Source: Branchiostoma floridae (lineage: Eukaryota; Chordata; Leptocardii; Amphioxiformes; Branchiostomatidae). Taken from it: a DNA stretch of 64,000 nucleotides. Under the pieces are notes generated by a model that worked only from the letters and a program-made list of their open reading frames with translations, was not told the origin of the DNA and did not search any database. The position numbers and the translations under genes are program-made. The stretch spans positions 5,798,413 to 5,862,412 of the forward strand of contig NC_049983.1 of assembly GCF_000003815.2 (NCBI RefSeq). The letters run 5' to 3'. Position 1 is the first letter of the stretch; the number at the start of each line of letters is the position of its first letter. Shown piece by piece: positions 22,401 through 30,184 of this stretch.

Positions 22401-23601
22401 GGCAAAGGTATGTGTTCGTTGAACTCTAGTTGTTAATTTAACAGCAGCTTTGTGAATGTACAAAATGCCAAAATTAGTTTTGGGCAGCTGCTAAGCACAA
22501 CCAATCTTTGTGCCTTTTGTGTAACATAAATGAGAGTAGACTTTACAGTGATTCCTCCTCAAATCGGTCCAGTTTACATGTGTTTGTTACTTAACATTAT
22601 CTTCACTCTATTGTCTCACCTTGTAGCCAACTAAATGAATAAATCGCTGTTTAAAATGTCTCCTTCGTAAGTGAAGGCTGGAAATACAGCATACATGTCG
22701 TTTCTTATCATTAGTAGTTTGTACCTCAAGAAACGTCTCCACCAAGTGCAGGAGGAAAGAATAATAAGAAGAGAAAGCAGAGAGGGAAAAGATCTGGGGA
22801 GTACAAAGAAGACAAAGAAGACATGAGACAGACTGACAACGGACAGACTGTGACTGACGTGACAGACGTGACTGTAGTAATGGACGACACAGGTGACAGT
22901 ACAACTGACAATGGACAGACTGTGACTGACGTGACAGACGTGACTGTAGTAGAGGACGACACAGGTGACAGTATAACTGACAATGGACAGACTGTGACTG
23001 ACGTTACAGACGTGACTGTAGTAGTTGACGACACAGGTGACAGTGCAACTGACAATGGACAGACTGTGACTGACGTGACGGTATAGTAGACGACACAGGT
23101 GACATTGCGACCGACAATGGACAGACTGTGACTGACATGACGGTCGTGACTGTAGTAGTGGACGACACAGGTGACGGTACAACTGACAATGGGCAGACTG
23201 TGACTGACGTGACAAACGTGACTGTTGTAGTGGACGACACAAGTGACAGTACAACTGACAATGGACAGACTGTGACTGACGTAACAGACGTGACTGTAGA
23301 AGTGGACCACACGGGTGACATCGCGACTGACAATGGACAGACTGTGACTGACGTGACGGTAGGTGACACAAGTGACATTGCGACTGACGTTACTGTAGAC
23401 GACAAAGTTGACATTACGACTGACATGACTGTAGACGACATGGACAAAACTCAACACGGTACAAGCGACATTAATGACATCGGACAGAACAACACAGCCA
23501 GGGGGGTGAGGAAAAGCACACGTGTCCGGACATGCTTGCGAGCTATTCGGAAAGCTTTTATGCTGCCGTTTAAAAGTTGTTGCTGTAAAACAGAAGACTG
23601 A
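19446..23601 (+). CDS. Cys-rich protein with Thr/Asp-rich 24-aa repeats (copy 2, best preserved)
   Basis: Family not recognised. Four plus-strand exons: 19446-19517 (ATG, MPAVLSKELDFESVR, donor CCG|GTAAGT), 20456-20503 (acceptor TTTTCCACAG, product FGHQCRRCKQPLRLSD), 21127-21261 (HLRCPKCYTTMWC and DGCGLC, donor GTGAGT) and about 22718-23601. All junctions are phase 0. The three CxxC-type pairs (QCRRC, RCPKC, CGLC) suggest zinc binding by inference. Exon 4 begins VPQETSPPSAGG, continues with a Lys/Arg-rich stretch, then 72-bp repeats encoding QTVTDVTDVTVV and DDTGDS, and ends with a basic segment and SCCCKTED. The repeat frame is interrupted at 23084-23086 (TAG) and resumes in another frame until the TGA at 23601, so there is a net -1/+2 frameshift or an assembly error in the array. 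The long minus-strand frames here are low-complexity shadows. Confidence 0.7.
20860..22420. repeat. Dispersed and tandem repeats within the Cys-rich gene (copy 2) introns
   Basis: Holds a 34-bp direct duplication (GCCAGAATGGCTAAGGTTAT, 21367-21433), repeated phrases such as GATGGATCGTCATGGTTTTT (21781 and 22026), and several TAATTTGCATAATTAATGAG-type boxes at about 21870, 21995 and 22110. Part lies before exon 21127-21261 and most after it. No coding potential seen. Confidence 0.55.
22826..23375 (+). repeat. 72-bp coding tandem repeat (24-aa units)
   Basis: About seven units of 72 bp, each containing GACAATGGACAGACTGTGAC and GTGGACGACACAGGTGACA. In frame they encode Thr/Asp/Val-rich 24-residue units. 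One unit (23060-23100) is shortened and breaks the frame. Both strands are largely open because of composition; the plus strand is chosen because the frame continues from spliced Cys-rich exons. Confidence 0.8.
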
Positions 23602-24830
23602 ACGTCATACTATCACGATGAAAAACAGATGTTCCAAGGTTACTTGGTTAATTACTAAAACGCGTCACGTACATTCTAGAAAGACATCAGTCATCAGTCA
23701 CTAAATCGTTAACTAAGTTATTGATAAAGATACGTCACGTATGCCGCACGTAGCCTGTGACGTGTTTGTAGTAGGTCGAACGTCAGGTATTTTACCTCCC
23801 ATGTGACGTGAATTTAGGAAAAAAGTCACGTATATAGCTCCCGTATTTTTTAAACAAATATATTGCCATAGACATATAACTCCAGTGTCCGACGCACTGG
23901 CCTTTCCGTAGTTCATATGGCTCTCGCCATATTTCGCTATAACGTTACATTATTTTGTACTGCTGACAAACCCCCAACTGCTATACGTCTAATGTGCTCG
24001 TATTTGCCAAATTGACATTATCTATTCAATGGTATTTTATGATTCCCTCTGGTGATGCTTTTCAGTGGATGTCAAACGAGTAGATAGCTATTGTGTCTCC
24101 ACTGTTGACAGGATGGTACTTTCAATAGCCTAAGGCAAACTGCATACAACAGGTCTGCATTTGTTTGTAAAAAGGTTGTGTTTTACAAGATTTTGACTGT
24201 TTTGCGGCTTTGCTCCGGCTTGACAGTTACAAGAACTAGTATGAGACATATGAAGAATTGCGCTAAAACTATTCGTGCTGTAGTGTCATTATCAAGTCAA
24301 TGTCTTTTAATAGCCTTTTACGATAATTGTCTGCTTCACAGCTGATAACAACTCAAATTATCTCTCCATTGACATGATGAGTCCGCAAGTCACCTATTAT
24401 TCAGCTTGCTTTTGTTACAAACCCCTGCTCTTTTGTGTTAGACATGCCTAAAAGCTAGGTCTGCTAATGAAACAACGTGGCTATAAGTCAACCTCTTTTT
24501 TGGCGACGCCCCAAGATCCGAGGCTAATGGTATAGTATTGTCCCTGTGTAGTCTGCAAGAATTCCATGGCCAGGAATTGTACATTAATGTGTTTCTTGAA
24601 CCGCCAGGGTTTGCTTAAAGATGACACTTTTTTATATTTCACTCCACCATACTGTATGTATGGAAGTGAAATATACTGTTTTTGTCGTGTTTCTTCTTCT
24701 TTCGTCAAATCTTGAAAGGGATTCATTGGTCTCTCCTGGGTTACAAGGCCTGAATGTTGTTACTGTCCTGGTGTAGTCTATCTCAGAAATTAAGACCAAG
24801 TGACCAATCACGACTGTAAGGTATTCATTT
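23602..24830. other. Intergenic, no gene seen
   Basis: No supported coding sequence. About 24600-24730 contains a dispersed repeat (CGTGTTTCTTCTTCTTTCGT, then CAAATCTTGAAAGGGATTCA) also present near 34850-34925 beside the LINE. The 81-codon minus frame over it is not credited as a gene. Confidence 0.5.
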
Positions 24831-24944
24831 TTTGAATCCTAGGGTATCTCATAGTCTAGCCTATAGTATGCAATAATGTACAAAGGCAGCTTTGGGGCAT
24901 CAAACACTGGGAGTTTTATTTTCACACAAGACAAAAGTTCTCCC
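24831..24944 (-). repeat. Split direct repeat B2
   Basis: 114 bp beginning TTTGAATCCTAGGGTATCTC, matching B1 at 25444-25557. It marks the 3' end of the retrotransposon on the minus strand. Confidence 0.85.
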
Positions 24945-25173
24945 GGACACAGAGATATCTATCTATACAAGGAGTATGTCAGTACAATACTATCCTAAAG
25001 CTCTTTTACACATTACATTAGTACGTACAACAGACGTTTCATCTACAAACAGTTCATTCATGAACACATACGATTTTTACTAAGATCATTATTGTAGCAA
25101 ACAACTATGACAAAGAAAGAAGGCAATACAATGGATTGACTAACAGATAGTTAGGGTCGGGTGGGATTAGGGT

Positions 25174-25443
25174 GCAGAACAAATTGCGAAGCGTTGCTGC
25201 GTGCTTAGCATCTGAGAGCAAAGTGTCACTAACGACGGACGTTATCTATTTATAAGACAGAAGGAGATGATTCCTTCCCGTTGACTCATCTTTACAACCT
25301 ACTGAGTCAGGACAGATTGGGGATGTTCCCTGCTGAGATCATCCGGCGTCCATCTGAAGTGGACACGCTAGTGTTCACGTGCGGCTTTCCGAGAAGCGGT
25401 GGTCTTCAAAACTCAAATGAATAATACATACATCCATTTACAC
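25174..25443 (-). repeat. Split direct repeat A2
   Basis: 270 bp from GCAGAACAAATTGCGAAGCG to CATCCATTTACAC, matching A1 at 29608-29877 and directly abutting B1. Confidence 0.88.
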
Positions 25444-25557
25444 TTTGAATCCTAGGGTATCTCATAGTCTAGCCTATAGTATGCAATAATGTACAAAGGC
25501 AGCTTTGGGGCATCAAACACTGGGAGTTTTATTTTCACACAAGACAAAAGTTCTCCC
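25444..25557 (-). repeat. Split direct repeat B1
   Basis: 114-bp copy of B2, located between A2 and the end of the recombinase ORF (stop at 25623). Confidence 0.85.
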
Positions 25558-25622
25558 AAAGCCCAAAGCTGATATCATGATCTAAACAGTAGTGATAACA
25601 GGAAGTCAATGTTACCAGTTAC

Positions 25623-26702
25623 TTAAAGTAGAGTTCGTAGTCTTTGTCCCATCTTATTCATTACGGTGAGACGGCCTTGCAAGTTGATTGCTAGATATAC
25701 AAATACAGAATCAGACTTCCAATCTCCCATGATTTTGATAAGGTCAAGCGGAACCCCGCATTCTAGCAGGTAGGACGCACCACCCCTACGGAAAGAATGA
25801 CCCGCGTACAGGGAGGGTTTGAAGCCAAGAGCGGAGAGACTGGAGCGGAGTTTGCGGAGGAACTTAGGATAAGTGAGCGGCGTTAATGAGCCAGTGGGCT
25901 CGCTATATAGGAATGCAGATTGATCGGGTAATGCCCCGCGTGTCTTGGAAAAGGCCAGGGTTAGAGCAGCGCAGGGACAAAGTGGTGAGCCAGGGATGGC
26001 CGGCAGTGGAATTTCGAGAAGCCTTTCGCCGAATTGAATAGTTTTTGAGAACCTACAAGTGACTGTAAAGCCCCATGCAGAGAGTTTGAAATCGCATCGA
26101 CTGAGATATTTTGAAGCGGAAAAGGCGTTTTTGGAGGAAGGAACCAAATTGGCCTTCCAAAAGAGGCAGAAGAAGGCAACTAGGCAGGCCGCCCAAAAGG
26201 TGGCATCGACACTCAAGGACAAATCTAAGGTCGATAAGATGCCGAGCAGAATTGTAGGGGTGATTGGTAACTTTCTGCGGGGCGTGTCCCCCTTGAAACG
26301 CCGAATGCCCCGCAGAACAGTGTGTAATTGCCAATTTTGCAGGGTTGGGTTAGGCATGCCAAACTCCTTATGGAGTAGGGAAACAATGTTCAGATACTGA
26401 CGGACGCTAGTGTAGGTTAACGACCGGGCCAGGAATGCCGCATAGCGACAGACGATCTCCGTAGTAGCGGGCACTGGGGGGTAGCCCAGGAAAAGGCAGA
26501 ACTGGAGGTACGCCCGGAGGTGGGTACCGTAGGTAGATTTGGTGCTATCTGCGAAGGTGGAAGCCCGGAATGCACTGATTTCGGCATCCAAGTTCCTTTC
26601 CAAAGTGGTGGCCAAACCGGGAGGCGGTGGGTGCCCTGTGAAGGAAGAGGGCGAGAGGTCAGGACGTGTCCGGACAGCGGGGTGGCTTTCTTGTCCACCC
26701 AT
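25623..26702 (-). CDS. Retrotransposon tyrosine recombinase
   Basis: 359 codons. The N-terminal core-binding-like part (STYGTHLRAYLQFC) is followed by a catalytic domain with GHSFRRGGAS (H302, R305), GDWKSDSVFVY (W328) and the nucleophile candidate Y336. This is the tyrosine recombinase family that inserts DIRS/Ngaro elements. The first catalytic Arg normally lies in a motif like FFGLFRKSNL; here the motif reads FFCLFWKANL, with W182 at that place (codon 26157-26159), a change a CGG-to-TGG transition would give, so the enzyme is probably dead. The 5' part overlaps the RT ORF by 286 bp in another frame, as is usual for the group. The true N-terminus is uncertain. Confidence 0.88.
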   Translation of the reverse strand: MGGQESHPAVRTRPDLSPSSFTGHPPPPGLATTLERNLDAEISAFRASTFADSTKSTYGTHLRAYLQFCLFLGYPPVPATTEIVCRYAAFLARSLTYTSVRQYLNIVSLLHKEFGMPNPTLQNWQLHTVLRGIRRFKGDTPRRKLPITPTILLGILSTLDLSLSVDATFWAACLVAFFCLFWKANLVPSSKNAFSASKYLSRCDFKLSAWGFTVTCRFSKTIQFGERLLEIPLPAIPGSPLCPCAALTLAFSKTRGALPDQSAFLYSEPTGSLTPLTYPKFLRKLRSSLSALGFKPSLYAGHSFRRGGASYLLECGVPLDLIKIMGDWKSDSVFVYLAINLQGRLTVMNKMGQRLRTLL

Positions 26703-28243
26703 GCGGAGAAGAGGGTTTGAAACCGGCGAATGTGAGCCGGGTCATGCAAGCGAGAAATAGAATCAGCGATTGTGTTCAGGCAGCCTCTGACGTAACGGGC
26801 TGTAATGCGGAAATTATAAGCTGCAGAAAGCCAAAACAAATGCCGCAACTCTGGCATAAGGTGTGAGGTACGCGTGGTGCCCTTATTGATGAAGGACTGG
26901 GCTGCTATATTATCTGTGTGAATAATCACATGTCTGTTTGACCATACCGGAGCCCATCGTTTGGCAGCATAACAAATAGCAAGTGTTTCCTTTTGATTGA
27001 TGTGTAAGTCAGAATAGGCGGGGAGATCCCTGGCCCAGTTGACGTACATCCAGTCCCCGTTGTAAAACGCGCCGCCCCCGATGGGACAGGCGTCAGTCAT
27101 TACATCAACAATGGGTACATCTTCTAAAAAGAAACGAGTGCCGTTGAACGTAGACATGAAGTTTGTCCACCACAGAACGTCTAGTTTGAAGTTTGCGGAA
27201 AGTTTAGCTTTATGATAAGGCTTCTTAAGCTTGTTTAGGGTGTCAAGGATTCTACGCAAGAATGTTCTCCCGCCGTAGACCACCCTACATGCCCAATTGA
27301 GCTTCCCTGCGAGGTGCTGCAGTTGCCGCTTAGTGGCGCGAGATTTATGCAAGAATTCGGCCAGTAAGGATCGAAATTCGGGAAGCTTTGCAGTAGGGAG
27401 TGACACAGTTTTGCTGCGACTGTCAATTTCAACTCCCAGAAAGATAATGCATTGCGAAGGTGGAACTAGTTTGTGCTGCGAAATTTGAAAGCCTAGTTCC
27501 TGCAGAAGCTCCATGAGCAGTAAATATGCTTGAAGACATTCGCTGTATGTCTTGCCAATAATGAGAAAATCATCGAGGTACACAATGATCATGTCAAAGC
27601 CTCGGCGTTTCATCATGCGACGAACCGATTGAGTCAGGCGATGAAAAATGCCAGGTGAGCTTTTGGCTCCGAACGGAAGCTTAGTATCATAGAAATAGGT
27701 AGGATGTTCGTGACCTTCAAACTGCCATTTACAGCCTAAGTACCTATAGCAGGAGGGATGGACGTGTACTGAGCGATAAGCAGATTTGAGGTCAATTTTG
27801 GCCATGTAGTACCCAGGTTTGATTAAGTCGAGCGCGTCGTCAATGGTCTGAAATTTAGCTTTGTCAATTTCAATATAATCATTAACGGCCGCCCCGGTGG
27901 GCTGACTACAATCGTGAATAAGGCGCAAGTCATCGGAGTCAGGTTTAGGCACTGCCCCAAAGGCGCTGACAATAGTCGGTTTGTTCTTTGTGGCAATGTA
28001 GTTACCAGCGGCAATTTCTTGAGAAAGCAGTCGCTCGATTTTAGGTTTGCTGTCGGCATTTGTGACAGACTTGTAGTTGGCTACCTCTACCGGCGTATTG
28101 TTGGGACTGTCCAGATTTGTAATGATCCGAAATCCATTTTTAATACCGTCAAGTAGAAAAGTTTTGTCGGGGTCATGCTGGAGTTCACGCAGCCACGTGC
28201 TGTAATCTAGTGGGCGTGAACCTTGTGCTGAATGCGGCTGTAG
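26417..28243 (-). CDS. Retrotransposon reverse transcriptase-RNase H (readthrough ORF)
   Basis: Open frame of 608 sense codons immediately after the gag TGA and in the same frame. RT motifs: FGAVPKPDSDDLRLIHDCS, AKIDLKSAYR (catalytic Asp), LPFGAKSSPGIFHRL and VYLDDFLI (catalytic DD). An RNase H region follows with MTDACPIGGGAFY, NQKETLAICYA and HTDNIAAQ. The first ATG (27950-27952) lies inside the conserved RT core, so translation probably needs readthrough of the TGA at 28244-28246 or reinitiation. No methyltransferase domain is seen. The C-terminus is Pro/Ser-rich and overlaps the recombinase ORF. Confidence 0.88.
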   Translation of the reverse strand, partial: LQPHSAQGSRPLDYSTWLRELQHDPDKTFLLDGIKNGFRIITNLDSPNNTPVEVANYKSVTNADSKPKIERLLSQEIAAGNYIATKNKPTIVSAFGAVPKPDSDDLRLIHDCSQPTGAAVNDYIEIDKAKFQTIDDALDLIKPGYYMAKIDLKSAYRSVHVHPSCYRYLGCKWQFEGHEHPTYFYDTKLPFGAKSSPGIFHRLTQSVRRMMKRRGFDMIIVYLDDFLIIGKTYSECLQAYLLLMELLQELGFQISQHKLVPPSQCIIFLGVEIDSRSKTVSLPTAKLPEFRSLLAEFLHKSRATKRQLQHLAGKLNWACRVVYGGRTFLRRILDTLNKLKKPYHKAKLSANFKLDVLWWTNFMSTFNGTRFFLEDVPIVDVMTDACPIGGGAFYNGDWMYVNWARDLPAYSDLHINQKETLAICYAAKRWAPVWSNRHVIIHTDNIAAQSFINKGTTRTSHLMPELRHLFWLSAAYNFRITARYVRGCLNTIADSISRLHDPAHIRRFQTLFSAWVDKKATPLSGHVLTSRPLPSQGTHRLPVWPPLWKGTWMPKSVHSGLPPSQIAPNLPTVPTSGRTSSSAFSWATPQCPLLRRSSVAMRHSWPGR

Positions 28244-29599
28244 TCAGTTAGAGGATGGGGGCGGGGAAGTCAGGCCGGGCGACGCGTGCCGGCTCTGCGG
28301 GTGGCTTTTACCGCAGTTAGGGATCCAACACACGTGCTCATAGCGACACGGAGAGTGGGGACACCCCGCAATGGCAAAGTTATACTTCCTGCAAATCGGC
28401 TTGCCGCTGGCGGCAATGGGGGAGGCAGAGGAGGGCTTGCTAGCCTTAGTAGAAAGATTTGTAGCGGTCGGGGGAGCGGCACGAAGCGGGTCGAGATGTT
28501 TTGTCACCAGATGTTGGGAGTCCGCCCCCCACCGAAAGTGGTAGTTTGCCTGTAGGGTGCGATACTCCCGATCAAACTCCAATACTGATGGCCAAGTGTA
28601 CCTCTGGCCAAGCTCTAAAATCTTGATGGTGTATGCCATGTAGTCATGCATAGAGGTCGTCGATATTTTGTTTGTGGATAGCAATTTGTACATAATTTTG
28701 GTATTAGCAATGGCCCACTGGCTCACGGTAACACTCCGCAGCGCTGGCTTCTTCCCCCCCATAGAAACCCACAATTTAGTGCCCTCCGCGGTGGTGGCAA
28801 CCTGCTCGTGTTTAACGATGGAACTGGGAGACAGGAAATCTAAAATCTGTAAGGCCGTCTCACCTGTGTTGGTTGCCAGGTAGATTTGAGGGTCCTGATC
28901 TATCCGACGAAGCGGCGCAGCTGGTGATGGAGTGCTGGCTGGGACTGTGGATGTGGCCGGCACGGTGGTCGGGCGAGACAGCAAGTCGTCCAGGGCCAGC
29001 GACGAAGACGTCAGCTCCTGCATCGCTGCCTGGATCTGCGGGTGTTGCCGTAACTCCTGCAAGTTCGCGGGAGGCGGCGTTCCCGCAGGAGCTGGTGCTG
29101 GCGGCGGGACAATCGGCGGGGTCGGTGCTGGCGGTGGAGGCGTTTGGTCAGTCGTCGTGGTCTGTGCAGGTGGCGGCGGCGGCGGCGGCGGCGGCGTATG
29201 GTCTGCCGGGGTCTGTTCTGACGGCGGAGGCGTTTGGTTTGCAGGGGGTGGTACGGGCGGTGTGGCCCCTGGTAGCTGCTTTTCTGGAGTTGCTGGCGGA
29301 CTGTTAACTGGCTTGCCGCTGGTGATGTCGAGTTGCAGCGCCCGCAGGTCCGCCTCCAAGTCTCGAACTTCACGAGCCAGGCGTGCTCGCTCAATGGCCG
29401 ACTGCAAGTCCTCTCGCTGTTGCTGCAAAGTTTCCAGATCCGGGATCTGGGGAGAGTCAGCGGCTGCCGGCGGGTCTGGAGAGGGAGTCGGCGCTGGCCA
29501 TGGGGGACCTGTGCAGAACCTTCCTGCTTTTGCGTGGTGGTGGTCTCGGATAAGGATCCCACATTTTTTGCATGAGCGTTTGCTCTTCTTCGGTGACAT
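28244..29599 (-). CDS. Retrotransposon gag-like protein
   Basis: 451 codons, starting 9 bp inside repeat A1's border. The N-terminus has a Cys/His cluster (CKKCGILIRDHHH...RFC), followed by a short coiled coil at about residues 62-100, a very Pro-rich linker at about 105-185, a folded middle (WAIANTKIMYKLLSTNKIS) and a C-terminal Cys/His module (CRKYNFAIAGCPHSPCRYEH...CGKSH). The last feature is typical of Ngaro/DIRS gag-like proteins that bind nucleic acid. It ends AAC TGA CTA, a strong leaky-stop context, in frame with RT. Confidence 0.82.
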   Translation of the reverse strand: MSPKKSKRSCKKCGILIRDHHHAKAGRFCTGPPWPAPTPSPDPPAAADSPQIPDLETLQQQREDLQSAIERARLAREVRDLEADLRALQLDITSGKPVNSPPATPEKQLPGATPPVPPPANQTPPPSEQTPADHTPPPPPPPPPAQTTTTDQTPPPPAPTPPIVPPPAPAPAGTPPPANLQELRQHPQIQAAMQELTSSSLALDDLLSRPTTVPATSTVPASTPSPAAPLRRIDQDPQIYLATNTGETALQILDFLSPSSIVKHEQVATTAEGTKLWVSMGGKKPALRSVTVSQWAIANTKIMYKLLSTNKISTTSMHDYMAYTIKILELGQRYTWPSVLEFDREYRTLQANYHFRWGADSQHLVTKHLDPLRAAPPTATNLSTKASKPSSASPIAASGKPICRKYNFAIAGCPHSPCRYEHVCWIPNCGKSHPQSRHASPGLTSPPPSSN

Positions 29600-29607
29600 A
29601 TTGCAGA

Positions 29608-29877
29608 GCAGAACAAATTGCGAAGCGTTGCTGCGTGCTTAGCATCTGAGAGCAAAGTGTCACTAACGACGGACGTTATCTATTTATAAGACAGAAGGAG
29701 ATGATTCCTTCCCGTTGACTCATCTTTACAACCTACTGAGTCAGGACAGATTGGGGATGTTCCCTGCTGAGATCATCCGGCGTCCATCTGAAGTGGACAC
29801 GCTAGTGTTCACGTGCGGCTTTCCGAGAAGCGGTGGTCTTCAAAACTCAAATGAATAATACATACATCCATTTACAC
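29608..29877 (-). repeat. Split direct repeat A1 (5' end of element)
   Basis: 270 bp matching A2. It should contain the element's promoter because it is the 5' terminus on the minus strand, but I see no clear core motif beyond TATTTATAAG near 29680. Confidence 0.85.
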
Positions 29878-29878
29878 A

Positions 29879-29884
29879 TTTATT
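29879..29884 (-). terminator. Possible polyadenylation signal of the kinase gene
   Basis: TTTATT on the plus strand reads AATAAA on the minus strand, about 300 bp past the kinase stop codon and immediately before the retrotransposon A1 repeat. Position fits a 3' UTR end; nothing more supports it. Confidence 0.3.
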
Positions 29885-30184
29885 ATCATTCCTCAAAAGT
29901 ACATAGGCAGGGGGAGCTATACAAGCCTCCCTGAATTGGGTACAATATGTAAAATAATTTTACTAAACAGTCGTAGTCGAAACGTTAAAACATACACGCT
30001 ATGTGCTATGCAGAATTGTTATACAGTCTGAGGGCAATCACCAATTAGCAAGATCAAAAGATGAACTTTCTTGCCAATGTAGAGCTGGGTACAAGTGTTA
30101 CGAAACTGTATTTTCAATCATTTTCTGGCAAAGTTAATATGACCCATCAAACAGGAAGATGGCATGCATGTACGTACACTTGCC

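Larger units (their letters stand above)
24831..29877 (-). mobile_element. Ngaro-like tyrosine-recombinase (DIRS-order) retrotransposon
   Basis: Minus-strand order: direct repeat A1 (29608-29877), gag-like ORF, RT-RNase H ORF, tyrosine-recombinase ORF, then B1 (25444-25557), A2 (25174-25443) and B2 (24831-24944). A copies are 270 bp and B copies 114 bp, near-identical within each pair, and A2 abuts B1 exactly. This A1-ORFs-B1-A2-B2 split direct repeat layout, with a Y-recombinase and no DDE integrase or protease, is the hallmark of Ngaro/PAT-type elements. I see no methyltransferase domain, which favours Ngaro. Unusually, 229 bp separate A2 and B2. It lies downstream of the kinase gene in the same orientation. 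Confidence 0.88.

Noticed and set aside
22631-23457. Three minus-strand ORFs of 147-246 aa, Ser/His/Val-rich
   Set aside because: Shadows of the 72-bp coding repeat; composition keeps several frames open. The plus frame follows spliced Cys-rich exons.
24380-24400. Hammerhead-ribozyme-like GATGAGTCCGCAAG
   Set aside because: No matching CTGANGA/GAAA core with flanking helices could be drawn.
24481-24726. 81-aa minus ORF
   Set aside because: Overlaps a dispersed non-coding repeat also seen near 34850-34925; no domain or splice support.
28932-29642. Plus-strand Gly/Val-rich ORF of 236 aa
   Set aside because: Antisense shadow of the proline-rich gag-like ORF.
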